64,000 bases of DNA from Mucilaginibacter pankratovii. GTDB taxonomy: Bacteria > Bacteroidota > Bacteroidia > Sphingobacteriales > Sphingobacteriaceae. The position numbers and the translations under genes are program-made. Below, piece by piece: positions 33,578-42,299 of the stretch (position 1 is the stretch's first letter; the number at the start of each line of letters is the position of its first letter). The DNA lies in assembly GCF_014773265.1 (NCBI RefSeq), contig NZ_JACWMY010000003.1, forward strand, positions 310,001 to 374,000, given 5' to 3'. The notes beneath the pieces were generated by a model that worked only from the letters and a program-made list of their open reading frames with translations, made no database searches and had not been told where the DNA came from.

Positions 33578-35131
33578 CTATAGAGCAGGCAACGTTACCG
33601 CTACCGTTGGCGTTCGTTCGCTTTCGTTCTTTAGCCTGTCGATAGCCGTTACCACGTAAAAATAGGTTTTGCCGGGTAATACATTCGTATCCAGGTAAAC
33701 AGGCTCGGTGTTGTATTGGATGTGCAGGATATTGCGCGGATCGCCAAGATCGAATTTTTCATTCACCTGGAAACGGTAAACCACGTAGCCGTAAACTGCC
33801 TCATTGTCTGCGGCAGGCAGCGGCATCGACCATTTTAACAAAATGCTTTTCTTCTCGGCCTTGGCCATAAAATTCTGCGGAGCGTTTGGCGGGATAGAGT
33901 CCAGCCATAGCATAGGTGGCGGCAGGGCCGGGTATCGGTAAAAATCCTCTTTAAGCGAATCGGCCAGGTGATTGGCGTTGCCCACCAGCGATTGCGACCT
34001 GAAGTATACGCTCCCCTGCGCCCGGGGGTTAGCACGGATCAAGCGTAGCTGGTTGGGTATCTCCGATGGGTTTTTATAAGCAGGGCTTCGAGGTTCGTAA
34101 AAACGGTAAGGTGCCTGGCCAACATACAGGTGCCTGTTATAAGTATTGTTGCTCCACCAGTTCAGCAGTTTTTCAAAGGGGGCCAATCGGTAGCCAATAT
34201 GCCAGTAGATCTGTGGGTTTATATAATCTATCCAACCCTCCTGCATCCACTTACGGGTATCGGCAAAATTTTCAATATAAGATGAACCGCCGTTTGTTTC
34301 AGAACCATCCGGGTGCTGGCTCCTGTTTGCCCAGATACCAAAAGGGCTTATCCCGAACTTCATGTTGGGTTTGTATTTGTGGATACTATCGGCAAGCATG
34401 TGTATCAGCTTGTCAACATTATCGCGGCGCCAGTCTTTAACGTTATCAAAATCGCCGCCATATTCGGCATAGGCGTCCGCGTCGTTGATTACCTGGCCCT
34501 TAATAGGGTAGGGGTAAAAATAATCATCCATGTGGATGCCATCCACATCATAGTTCTTCACCACATCCAATACCACCTGTACAATGTACTCGCGTACTTC
34601 GGGTATGCCGGGGTTAAAAAGCTTTATCCCCTCGTATATAAAAAACCACTCGGGCTTGGTGCGTGTGATGTGGTCTGATGCCAATGTGCTGAACTTATTA
34701 TCGAAGGTGGCGCGGTATGGGTTAAACCAGGCATGCAACTCCATGTTACGCTTATGCGCTTCCTCAACTGCAAATTCCAGCGGATCGTAGTCGGGTGCTT
34801 CACCTTGTTTGCCGGTAAGGTATTTAGACCAGGGCTCGCGGCTTTTTGCGTAAAAGGCATCCGCAGCGGGCCTCACCTGGAACATAATGGCGTTTATGCC
34901 GGTTTGCTGGTGCGAGTTTAACTGGGCAATAAGGTCGCGTTTTTGCACTTCGGCGGTGGCGCGCGCATTTTGGGGCCAGTCTAAATTCACCACGGTAGCT
35001 ATCCATACACCCCTGAATTCATGTTTAGGCTCCGGCCTTACGGTATCTTCGGTAACAGCGGTTTGTGCTATTGAATGGGTAACAATTACGGTAGAAAGCA
35101 GGGTAATAAACAGGTATTTATATAAATGCAT
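33578..35131 (-). CDS. Glycosyl hydrolase-like GHL10 family exported protein
   Basis: The 517-residue protein has a signal peptide ending THSIAQ and a TIM-barrel domain of the GHL10/DUF187 type: EFRGVWIATVVNLDWPQNA, INAIMFQVRPAADAFY, ELHAWFNPYR, DGIHMDDYFYPYP and FGISPFGIWANR. The last ~95 residues form a fibronectin-III-like domain (APQFMAKAEK and YGYVVYRF). Such enzymes are thought to act on polysaccharide or peptidoglycan-like glycans in the periplasm; the substrate is not known. It is convergent with the DUF1835 gene and separated by only five bases. Confidence 0.88.
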   Translation of the reverse strand: MHLYKYLFITLLSTVIVTHSIAQTAVTEDTVRPEPKHEFRGVWIATVVNLDWPQNARATAEVQKRDLIAQLNSHQQTGINAIMFQVRPAADAFYAKSREPWSKYLTGKQGEAPDYDPLEFAVEEAHKRNMELHAWFNPYRATFDNKFSTLASDHITRTKPEWFFIYEGIKLFNPGIPEVREYIVQVVLDVVKNYDVDGIHMDDYFYPYPIKGQVINDADAYAEYGGDFDNVKDWRRDNVDKLIHMLADSIHKYKPNMKFGISPFGIWANRSQHPDGSETNGGSSYIENFADTRKWMQEGWIDYINPQIYWHIGYRLAPFEKLLNWWSNNTYNRHLYVGQAPYRFYEPRSPAYKNPSEIPNQLRLIRANPRAQGSVYFRSQSLVGNANHLADSLKEDFYRYPALPPPMLWLDSIPPNAPQNFMAKAEKKSILLKWSMPLPAADNEAVYGYVVYRFQVNEKFDLGDPRNILHIQYNTEPVYLDTNVLPGKTYFYVVTAIDRLKNESERTPTVAVTLPAL

Positions 35132-35387
35132 TAAGCGGATGTTTTTATTAAAAGGTGCAAAGATATAAACTCAACACTAAGCAGTTTTATTATTAAGTAT
35201 AATAATTACGGCCATTTTGTGTTTTAACTCTATTGTAAATTACTTTAACCTGCGGGTTAATTTTATGTGGTTAAACAGATTTTTATACCTTAGTAATAAA
35301 AAAAGCGCTACATTTATTTTACAACCCCGACAAAACCCGAGGCTTATACGCTGGTTTAAGCTTTAGTTAAACTTTAAAAGAAACACA

Positions 35388-36296
35388 ATGGAAAACCAAT
35401 CCGGACAATCGCAGAAAAAAAATTCGAATGTCATTTACTTTTTGATAGCGGTAGTGGTAGCTCTGTTAGGCACCGATGTATACCTCTACATGCAAAAAAA
35501 TAAATCTGACACGAAGATAGTTTACCAGAATGATGAGAAAACCCGCCTGCAAACAGAATTGGATAGCCTTGAAGCACAAATAGAGCAGGTAAACGTAGGC
35601 CGCTCAAAAATGACAACCGAGATGCAGGCCAAGAACGACTCGCTGAGGGCCAAGATAAGGGTGCTAAGAAAGGAACTGGCCAAGGGTAAACTAACCGTGG
35701 CCGAGCTGTCACATGCACAGGAAGACATTAAGCAGCTGCGGTACTTTGTTACCAAATATACCGCCGATTTGGAAGAGCTGAAGAAAGAAAACACCAACCT
35801 TACGGTTGAGCGTGATACTTTAAAAACTAACCTGGCCTCTGTTAGTACCAAAGCCGCCGATCTTGAAAAAAAGACTCAGGAACTGGATGCCAAGGTTAAA
35901 GAAGCCTCGGCCATTAAGGTAGGCAGCGCCGAAGTTGTTGCCTATAAAATAAAGAACAGCGGCAAAGAGGTGGAAGAGAAAAAGGCCAAGAACGCGCAAA
36001 AAATCAAGATAAACTTTACCGTTGCAAGCAACACGGTTGCTGAGAAAGGCCTGCATGATGTATACGTTCGCGTTATCGACCCAACCGGTAACCTAATCAC
36101 CCCTGCCGATAGCGGAACTTTCACAGCCGATGCGCAGGATTTGCAATACACTTACAAAACCGCTATCGACTTTAAAGATGATGGCAGCGGTTACACTATC
36201 GATTGGTTGTACTCTCCTTTCCAAAAAGGCACCTACACCGTTATTTTATATGCTGATGGTTATACCATGGGTAAAAGCTCGTTTACGTTGAAATAA
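35388..36296 (+). CDS. Membrane-anchored coiled-coil protein with Ig-like C-terminus
   Basis: The 302-residue protein has one membrane helix (about 15-33), a long coiled coil (about 40-180 with repeating E/K/L heptads) and a C-terminal beta-sandwich-like domain (about 195-302: KIKINFTVASNTV, HDVYVRVIDPTG, GTYTVILYADGYTMGKSSF). It probably spans the periplasm as a spacer or scaffold. I do not recognise a named family. The 256-bp region before it contains a TACATTTA box (about 35309-35316), a possible promoter. Confidence 0.72.
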   Translation: MENQSGQSQKKNSNVIYFLIAVVVALLGTDVYLYMQKNKSDTKIVYQNDEKTRLQTELDSLEAQIEQVNVGRSKMTTEMQAKNDSLRAKIRVLRKELAKGKLTVAELSHAQEDIKQLRYFVTKYTADLEELKKENTNLTVERDTLKTNLASVSTKAADLEKKTQELDAKVKEASAIKVGSAEVVAYKIKNSGKEVEEKKAKNAQKIKINFTVASNTVAEKGLHDVYVRVIDPTGNLITPADSGTFTADAQDLQYTYKTAIDFKDDGSGYTIDWLYSPFQKGTYTVILYADGYTMGKSSFTLK

Positions 36297-36310
36297 GAGA
36301 CCTTGGGTTT

Positions 36311-36356
36311 AAATAGAAAACGCCCGTAGCACTTGTGCTGCGGGCGTTTTCTATTT
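36311..36356. terminator. Strong bidirectional terminator
   Basis: A 22-bp stem (36311-36332 with 36335-36356; AAATAGAAAACGCCCG arm) lies between two convergent genes, with one pyrimidine mismatch only. AAAATA and TTTTCTATTT runs occur on both sides. Confidence 0.9.
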
Positions 36357-36370
36357 AATGTCTCTAAAGA

Positions 36371-36404
36371 AATTCGAAATTGAACATCCGAAATCCGACA
36401 TTTC
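36371..36404. repeat. Family B repeat, single copy
   Basis: The sequence around CATCCGAAATCCGACATTTC is similar to copies at 7886-8036 and 47498-47530. It sits two bases before the stop codon of the peptidase gene, right after the terminator. Confidence 0.6.
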
Positions 36405-36405
36405 T

Positions 36406-38625
36406 TTACCTCGCTCCCGGAGGGCAGTGTTCTCTTAAATAGTTAGTGTACATGGTGCGCAGATGCGTAGTTGTTCCCGCTCCTTCGGAGATGCCGTGGG
36501 TACGGTTAGGGTACAGCATTAGCTGAAACTGCCTGTTATTTTTCACCAGTTCGTTTATCAGCTGCTCGGCATTGGTGTAGTGTACGTTATCATCGCCGGT
36601 GCCGTGTACGTAAAGCAAGTTACCTTTTAAGTTTTTAGCGTAAGTTATGGGCGAACCTTTTGTGAACGCCGCGCGGCTTGCTTCATCTACCGGCACACCG
36701 GTATAGCGCTCCTGGTAAATGTTATCGTAAGTAAGCTGGTTACCAACGGCTGCTACGGCAATGCCCGTTTTAAATATGTCCCCGTATTGGAACATGAGGT
36801 TTAGGGTTGATGAACCGCCGCCGCTCCAGCCCCATACCGCTACGCGGGAAGTATCCAGGTAGCTGCGTTCTTTAAGCAATTGTTTGGTGCCCATGGCCAG
36901 GTCGCGGATGTTAAGCGTACCAATACCTTTGTAGATAGATTTGCGCCACTCACGGCCTTTAGGAACAGGTGTACCGCGGTTATCTATCGACATGTAGATG
37001 TAACCATCAGCCGCCATATCGCCGGTGTACATAAAGTTGTAGGTGGTGCCGTTCTCATCCTTCACATTCTGGCCCCATGGCTCGCCGTAAACAAACAATA
37101 CAACCGGGTATTTTTTTGCCGGGTCGAAATTGTTTGGTTTTTGCATCCAGCCATCCATTTCTACACCGTCTTCGGTTTTTACCTTGAAAAACTCTACGTT
37201 AGATTTTGCTTTGGCATCTGCTGCCGCGGCAATAGCCTTCGCCACTTTTTCATCGCCGCTGAAGGTTTTATGGAGAGGTAACGATACGGTTTCGTTAGTG
37301 CCTTCGGTGTAATAGTTAGAGAAGGCATGGGTGGCCGCTTTGCCGTTTGGCGATACATCATACTCATGTGTGCCCGGTTCGGTAGCCGGGGTTAGGCGCT
37401 CGGCTTTGCCGCTGCCATCCAGTTTGGTACGGTACAGGTATTTCTGCGTAGCATTATCCTGCGAAGCCGAAAAATAAACATAACCCGATTGTTCGTCAAT
37501 CGCGTTTATTTGCATCACATCATAGTTGCCCTTGGTGATCAGTTTCTCTTTTTTACCATCGCGACTGATGCGGTACAGGTGGCGCCATCCGTCTTTTTCG
37601 CTGGCCCATAAAAACTCGGCGCCGTTTTTAAACCAATTCCAGCCACCGTAATAGTAATGCTCTTCCCATGTGGGCAAAATATCTATCCAGGCAGCATCTG
37701 TTTCGCTGTAAATACTATTTGATTTACCTGTTGCCGCGTTGCAGATCATCACCTCGGTGTGGTTTTGCGCGCGATTCATATGCTGTATTATCAATTCGCT
37801 GCTGTTGGCGGCCCATTCCATACGCGGAACGTACGATTGCAGAACCGGGTCGGTAGGGATATCCATCCATTTGGTGCTGCCGCCATCCGCGCTGATCACG
37901 CCGATCTTAAAGGGAGAAGGCGGTTCGCCGGCTATGGGGTATTCTACGGGTTTTACAAAGGGGTAAATAGAATCGGTGGTGTTCAGCATCAAATAGTTTT
38001 TGGTATTACTGGCGTCTATCTGCCAGTAGGCTATTTTTTTGCTATCCGGGCTCCAGCGGAAACCATCGCGGCAGAAAAACTCTTCCTCATAAACCCAATC
38101 AAAAGTGCCGTTGATCAGTTTGGTGGTGCCATCCGTGGTCAGTTGTTTTACGCTGTTATCGGCCAATGTCTCCACATAAATATTGTGCCCGCTAACGTAG
38201 CCAACCTTAGTACCATCCGGCGAGAATTTGCCGAACATTAAAGACGATGCCGGGAACTTGGCACCGAGCTTAGTTAATTTTTTAGCGGTCAGGTCGTAAA
38301 CCCAGTAATCGCCACGGGTGGGGTAGCGCCATACTTTTTTGGCATTGGTGTATACCAAAACTTTTTGCCCATCGGCCGAAAGGTAGAAGTTGCGCGGGGC
38401 TATCGCCTTTTCGCCTTGTGGCGTAAGCATCTCTTTGCTTAGCAGTACGGTTTTTTTATTAGGGTCGCGGGTATCAAGCACCACAACTTCGCCGCTTTGT
38501 GCTTTGTAGTACTGGTAGCCATCGTTTGCCCAATGGGTAGAGGGGATCTGCGCAGATGCCGTTTGCCCGGCCATCAGCAGCGATAAAATTAGCAATGAGG
38601 GCAAGCCCCAGCGGTAAATTTTCAT
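36406..38625 (-). CDS. Dipeptidyl-peptidase IV type S9 family peptidase
   Basis: This 739-residue exported enzyme has a signal peptide (ends ASAQ), a beta-propeller domain (about 50-460) with DWVYEEEFFCRDGFRWSPDS, the double-glutamate motif that holds the peptide N-terminus in DPP4, and an alpha/beta-hydrolase domain. The nucleophile is S601 in WGWSGGGSS; the typical DPP4 elbow is GWSYGG, so Tyr is replaced by Gly here. The acid and base are in GTGDDNVHY and YPNRTHGIS. It should release Xaa-Pro dipeptides in the periplasm. Confidence 0.92.
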   Translation of the reverse strand: MKIYRWGLPSLLILSLLMAGQTASAQIPSTHWANDGYQYYKAQSGEVVVLDTRDPNKKTVLLSKEMLTPQGEKAIAPRNFYLSADGQKVLVYTNAKKVWRYPTRGDYWVYDLTAKKLTKLGAKFPASSLMFGKFSPDGTKVGYVSGHNIYVETLADNSVKQLTTDGTTKLINGTFDWVYEEEFFCRDGFRWSPDSKKIAYWQIDASNTKNYLMLNTTDSIYPFVKPVEYPIAGEPPSPFKIGVISADGGSTKWMDIPTDPVLQSYVPRMEWAANSSELIIQHMNRAQNHTEVMICNAATGKSNSIYSETDAAWIDILPTWEEHYYYGGWNWFKNGAEFLWASEKDGWRHLYRISRDGKKEKLITKGNYDVMQINAIDEQSGYVYFSASQDNATQKYLYRTKLDGSGKAERLTPATEPGTHEYDVSPNGKAATHAFSNYYTEGTNETVSLPLHKTFSGDEKVAKAIAAAADAKAKSNVEFFKVKTEDGVEMDGWMQKPNNFDPAKKYPVVLFVYGEPWGQNVKDENGTTYNFMYTGDMAADGYIYMSIDNRGTPVPKGREWRKSIYKGIGTLNIRDLAMGTKQLLKERSYLDTSRVAVWGWSGGGSSTLNLMFQYGDIFKTGIAVAAVGNQLTYDNIYQERYTGVPVDEASRAAFTKGSPITYAKNLKGNLLYVHGTGDDNVHYTNAEQLINELVKNNRQFQLMLYPNRTHGISEGAGTTTHLRTMYTNYLREHCPPGAR

Positions 38626-38734
38626 ATCTGAATAAGATTAAACGTTTGCAGGCAATATTTGTTAACAAAACAACGCCCCGGTAAATTTTGCGTTAAATTA
38701 GCATTTTAAAGCCTTTAAATTAATATCCGTTCTG

Positions 38735-40264
38735 ATGAAAAAAATATGCCTGCTTGTTTTAAGCTTTTTTGCCCTTTTTACGGCCAACGCCCAAAATACC
38801 GACCGCAGTAAATTCCTGAAAGATAGCCTGGATAGCTACATCAACCGGGCGCTGACCAACTGGCGAATACCCGGCGCGGCTGTTTGCATTGTAAAGGACG
38901 GCAAGATAGTTTTGATGAAAGGCTACGGCATAAAGGAGCTTGGGCTGATGAACAAGGTGGACGAGAACACCCTGTTTATGATAGGCAGCAATACCAAGGC
39001 GTTTACCGCCACTGCGCTGGCCATGCTGCAGGCCGATAAAAGACTTTCGCTGGATGAAAAGGTGACCAAATACATCCCCGAGTTTAAGCTGGATAACAAA
39101 GCCGCAGGGGAGTTAACCATTATAAAAGATCTGCTTTGCCACCGGCTGGGCTTCCGTACCTTCCAGGGCGATTTTACTTTTTATAACACCAACCTTGCCC
39201 GTTACGAGGTGATAGACAGGCTGGGCAAAATGAAGGCCACATATCCCTTCCGTACCACGTGGGGCTATACCAACGCGGCCTTTTTAACCGCCGGGGAAAT
39301 TATCCCGAGGGTAATAGGCAAGCCCTGGGAAGTTTATTTAAAAGAAAGCATTTTTGCGCCGCTGGGCATGGGTAACACCCTGGCCTTAAGTGCCGATATG
39401 CCAAAGGCCCTTAACCGCACCGTGCCGCATACATTGGTTGATAACCGGCTAACAGCCATCCCCTATGCGGCTATAGATGGACTGGCGCCTGCTGGTTCGA
39501 TCAGTTCATCGGTAAATGACCTGGGTAAATGGGTAACGGCCCTGCTGAATGATGGCAAGGTGGGCAACCGGCAGGTTATCGCATCGGCTGCTATACAGGC
39601 CACCAGACAGCCACAGGATATTGTAGGCAGCGTAAAACACCTCAACGGCGAAACCAATTATGAACTGTATGGCCTGGGCTGGCAGATACAGGATTACTCG
39701 GGCCACCGCATTTTTATGCACAGCGGCGGGGTAAATGGTTACCTTACCTCGGTTACGCTGGTGCCGCAGGATAAGCTGGGCATTATCGTATTGACCAATA
39801 CCGACCAGAATGAGTTGTACGATGCCCTGCGCTGGGAAATAATGGATGCTTACTTTAAACAGAAGTTTCGTAACTACAGCGAAGTTTACCTGTCGCAGTA
39901 TAAGGCCGCTGCTACCAGGCAATTACTAACCGACCGCAAGCTGCGCGATACCGTTGCCCTGGCACCAAAGCCCAAATTATCGCTTAACGATTATACCGGG
40001 AAATACACCAACGATTTTTATGGCAACATGAATATTACCGCAGGCGAGAACGGACTGTTGGAAATGCGTTTTGAACACCATCCCAAAATGTACGCCAAGC
40101 TACAGGCCCTGGGCGGCAACCGTTTCTACGTAACCTTTAGCGACCCTACCCTGGGCAAGGCGGTGTTCCCTTTTTACGTAACCAACAACAAGGTAACCGG
40201 CGTTAGGGTTAAGGTAGCCGATTTTATAGAGTATAACCCTTACGATTTTAAGAAAGTGGATTGA
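38735..40264 (+). CDS. Serine hydrolase, beta-lactamase class C/AmpC-like family
   Basis: The 509-residue exported protein has a signal peptide ending TANAQ. The catalytic set is S85-N-T-K88 (SxxK), Y178-T-N180 (YxN) and HSGG near residue 330. Residues 400-509 are a DUF3471-like beta domain (LNDYTGKYTNDFYGNMNITA). It could be an esterase, D-aminopeptidase or penicillin-recognising enzyme; sequence does not decide. It diverges from the DPP4 gene over 109 bp and ends before a long inverted repeat. Confidence 0.9.
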   Translation: MKKICLLVLSFFALFTANAQNTDRSKFLKDSLDSYINRALTNWRIPGAAVCIVKDGKIVLMKGYGIKELGLMNKVDENTLFMIGSNTKAFTATALAMLQADKRLSLDEKVTKYIPEFKLDNKAAGELTIIKDLLCHRLGFRTFQGDFTFYNTNLARYEVIDRLGKMKATYPFRTTWGYTNAAFLTAGEIIPRVIGKPWEVYLKESIFAPLGMGNTLALSADMPKALNRTVPHTLVDNRLTAIPYAAIDGLAPAGSISSSVNDLGKWVTALLNDGKVGNRQVIASAAIQATRQPQDIVGSVKHLNGETNYELYGLGWQIQDYSGHRIFMHSGGVNGYLTSVTLVPQDKLGIIVLTNTDQNELYDALRWEIMDAYFKQKFRNYSEVYLSQYKAAATRQLLTDRKLRDTVALAPKPKLSLNDYTGKYTNDFYGNMNITAGENGLLEMRFEHHPKMYAKLQALGGNRFYVTFSDPTLGKAVFPFYVTNNKVTGVRVKVADFIEYNPYDFKKVD

Positions 40265-40279
40265 TGAAAAATAAAAAAA

Positions 40280-40413
40280 TGTCATTTCGAACGAGCGATA
40301 GCGAGGAGAAATCTTATGCGGTTTGCTATAACCGCTATACTTTTCCGCCCTGCATATACGATTTGCATTGTGTATAAGATTTCTCCCTCGCTATCGCTTG
40401 GTTCGAAATGACA
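40280..40413. repeat. 134-bp inverted repeat element, family E
   Basis: The left arm (40280-40316, GTCATTTCGAACGAGCGATA then GCGAGGAGAAATCTTATG) and the right arm (40373-40413, ATAAGATTTCTCCCTCGC then CTATCGCTTGGTTCGAAATGAC) are imperfect reverse complements around a 60-base loop. It lies between convergent genes. Such elements are found in many Bacteroidota genomes (from memory). Confidence 0.85.
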
Positions 40414-40431
40414 CCGTGGTATTGGTTTTCC

Positions 40432-40746
40432 TTACAAGTACTCCGCTAAGCTCGCTTGCAATATCTCCTCCAGTTCCGGGTCGTTAAACTGATAAAGGTC
40501 TTCAATATCAAGCACCGTAAGTGCCCGGCCATTAAGCCGGAAGTTCTGTTTAACAATATCGCGGTGCTTGTATTCCATCACGAAGATCTCGTCTGCCCAG
40601 TCTACCATTTTTTGGCTTAGGCGTACCCTTGCCTTATCGCTTGTGCCTGCCGAGCGGGCCTGGTGCAGCGGGTGGTTTTTAAAAAGCAGTTCGGCCGTTG
40701 GGCTGCGCCATTGGTTTTTACTGCAGATAAAAAGGAGGTTGGGCAA
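40432..40746 (-). CDS. Low-molecular-weight protein tyrosine phosphatase-like protein
   Basis: This is a 104-residue short member of the LMW-PTP superfamily. The phosphate-binding loop is C8-S-K-N-Q-W-R14-S (CSKNQWRS, C-x5-R-S), which contains the catalytic cysteine. Family members have about 150 residues; short Bacteroidota versions with CSxNQWRS are common, and the loop with the general acid is reduced (ALTVLDIEDLYQFNDPELEE). Substrate is unknown; it may act on phosphotyrosine or not at all. It follows the exported JAMM-like gene by four bases in a reverse-strand run. Confidence 0.85.
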   Translation of the reverse strand: MPNLLFICSKNQWRSPTAELLFKNHPLHQARSAGTSDKARVRLSQKMVDWADEIFVMEYKHRDIVKQNFRLNGRALTVLDIEDLYQFNDPELEEILQASLAEYL

Positions 40747-40750
40747 AATA

Positions 40751-41614
40751 TTATTGTTTATCAGGGTGCCGTGTTTTTTGGTCGCTGTAAATCCGGTCCC
40801 ATGCCTGTTTGGTCAGTACAACAAGATTATCCTTTTCACAATCCCATATCGAAACATATTGTTTCGACATTACATAGGCTTGCTTCAGGTTGTTCTCCTT
40901 TTCATAAAGCATTAATGTGCAAATATCTGTAGCGCTCATTATTTCATCTTTACCGGGAATGTGCGAATGAAAGATTGCTTTTACGTCATTGTTTTTGGTA
41001 TCTGTTGATATTAGGCTATTATGTATTCTTTTTATGGACGAAATTTCGTTTTTGCTGTTTACATTAAGTAGATAATCATTTCCAAATGCAACAACATTCA
41101 ATGCGGTGGGTGCTGTAAGGATATAAATTCTTTTCAATCCGTTATTGATAAATGGGATAACGTTAAAATTTGTGTTATTGTACCGCTTAAATGTTGTATC
41201 GGTATTAAGAGCTTTGAACGCGGCCTTTCGTAATGTAAACAGGTCCTGCTCTACCGGGTTTAATAGCCTTGCAACGGTATCTAACCGGTAGTTTTTCTCG
41301 TTAAAATCTTTGCCGAAGGTTATCACCCCAATAGTAACGGGTTTATCGCCCTTGGTATAAAATACATTAATAAGATTGGTTGGTGTTTCGTACGATACGT
41401 AGCCGCCTAACTGGCTCTGTTTATCTTTGTACTTTTCCAGGAAAATATCCGTGCCATGCCACGACGCCCATTCCGAGCGATACAAGGCTTTGCCTTCGGC
41501 CATAACGCTGTCTGTTAGCTGGTCTATTTCGGCACGTTCGGGTTCTTTGTCCTGGGCAATTGCAGCTGTGATAAAAGAAAAAAACAGGAGTACTATCACC
41601 GTGAATTTTAACAT
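40751..41614 (-). CDS. Exported protein with JAMM/MPN-like motif
   Basis: The 287-residue protein has a signal peptide ending AAIAQ. The C-terminal half has FHSHIPGKDEIMSATDIC (H216, H218, S227, D230), which resembles the metalloprotease motif HxHx10D with one additional residue in the loop, and an acidic residue (E190 in SKNEISSIKRIH) in the place expected for the catalytic Glu. No other domain is recognised. An exported JAMM-like domain is unusual: known members act on ubiquitin-like tags or toxins in the cytoplasm. Whether metal is bound here is uncertain. Confidence 0.6.
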   Translation of the reverse strand: MLKFTVIVLLFFSFITAAIAQDKEPERAEIDQLTDSVMAEGKALYRSEWASWHGTDIFLEKYKDKQSQLGGYVSYETPTNLINVFYTKGDKPVTIGVITFGKDFNEKNYRLDTVARLLNPVEQDLFTLRKAAFKALNTDTTFKRYNNTNFNVIPFINNGLKRIYILTAPTALNVVAFGNDYLLNVNSKNEISSIKRIHNSLISTDTKNNDVKAIFHSHIPGKDEIMSATDICTLMLYEKENNLKQAYVMSKQYVSIWDCEKDNLVVLTKQAWDRIYSDQKTRHPDKQ

Positions 41615-41638
41615 AATTGGGTTAGGTTGTGGTGTAAT

Positions 41639-42298
41639 TTATAATGAACGGTTTATTCGCATAAATATAGCCACTAAAAGCCCTGCTATGGCCAGGTAAA
41701 ATATTCGCCGGCCATGCGCACGGTCGGCTTCTGTATAGCCAAATACCTGTTCGCCGTTGGGTAAAGTTTTTTTATGATTGGCTAAATGCCAGCCAATGAA
41801 CAATCCCAGCAGGCCGCCAAACACGGCACAGGCATAGCCCAATACTATCCAAACAGTTTGCGGCGGTTCCGGTTGCTTCAATTCCGCAATCCTGCCATCC
41901 ACCAGTTCCGAGATTTTTTCTTCGCTTAGTTCCACCCCGCGTTCCTTCAATATTTGTTGCGCAAGTTGGTAATCAAAGGCGCTCCATTCATTGCGTTTTG
42001 CTATCAGGTCAAGCAGTTCTTCGTTTGTGAAAGCAAATAAGTAATGCTCCGGCTCTACATCCGCAATTCCCGTTTGCTCTTCGTTGCTAACGGCCACATC
42101 TGCTGGCAGGAAATCTTCGGGAGCAATTTTAACAATATACTCAATATTTAACTCATTATTGAGCGCCAGCAGCGGATTGGCGCTTGCTGTAGCTTGCTCC
42201 ACTTCGTAGGCAATGTCATGTTTCTCCAGTATATCAACCAGCGCATCGGCCAGGGCTGCATCGTTAAATTTTTGATAAGTGATCAATTCGTCAGCCAT
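41639..42298 (-). CDS. Two-helix membrane protein with signal-transducing-like N-terminus
   Basis: The 219-residue protein has a cytoplasmic N-terminal domain (about 1-60: YQKFNDAALADALVDILEKH) that recalls the DUF2007 small regulatory fold. A helical segment (KRNEWSAFDYQLAQQILKER) follows, and two membrane helices (about 149-168 and 200-213) stand near the C-terminus. No enzyme motif is seen. It lies two bases before the M20 amidohydrolase gene in a reverse-strand series. The DUF2007 link is tentative. Confidence 0.55.
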   Translation of the reverse strand: MADELITYQKFNDAALADALVDILEKHDIAYEVEQATASANPLLALNNELNIEYIVKIAPEDFLPADVAVSNEEQTGIADVEPEHYLFAFTNEELLDLIAKRNEWSAFDYQLAQQILKERGVELSEEKISELVDGRIAELKQPEPPQTVWIVLGYACAVFGGLLGLFIGWHLANHKKTLPNGEQVFGYTEADRAHGRRIFYLAIAGLLVAIFMRINRSL

Positions 42299-42299
42299 G

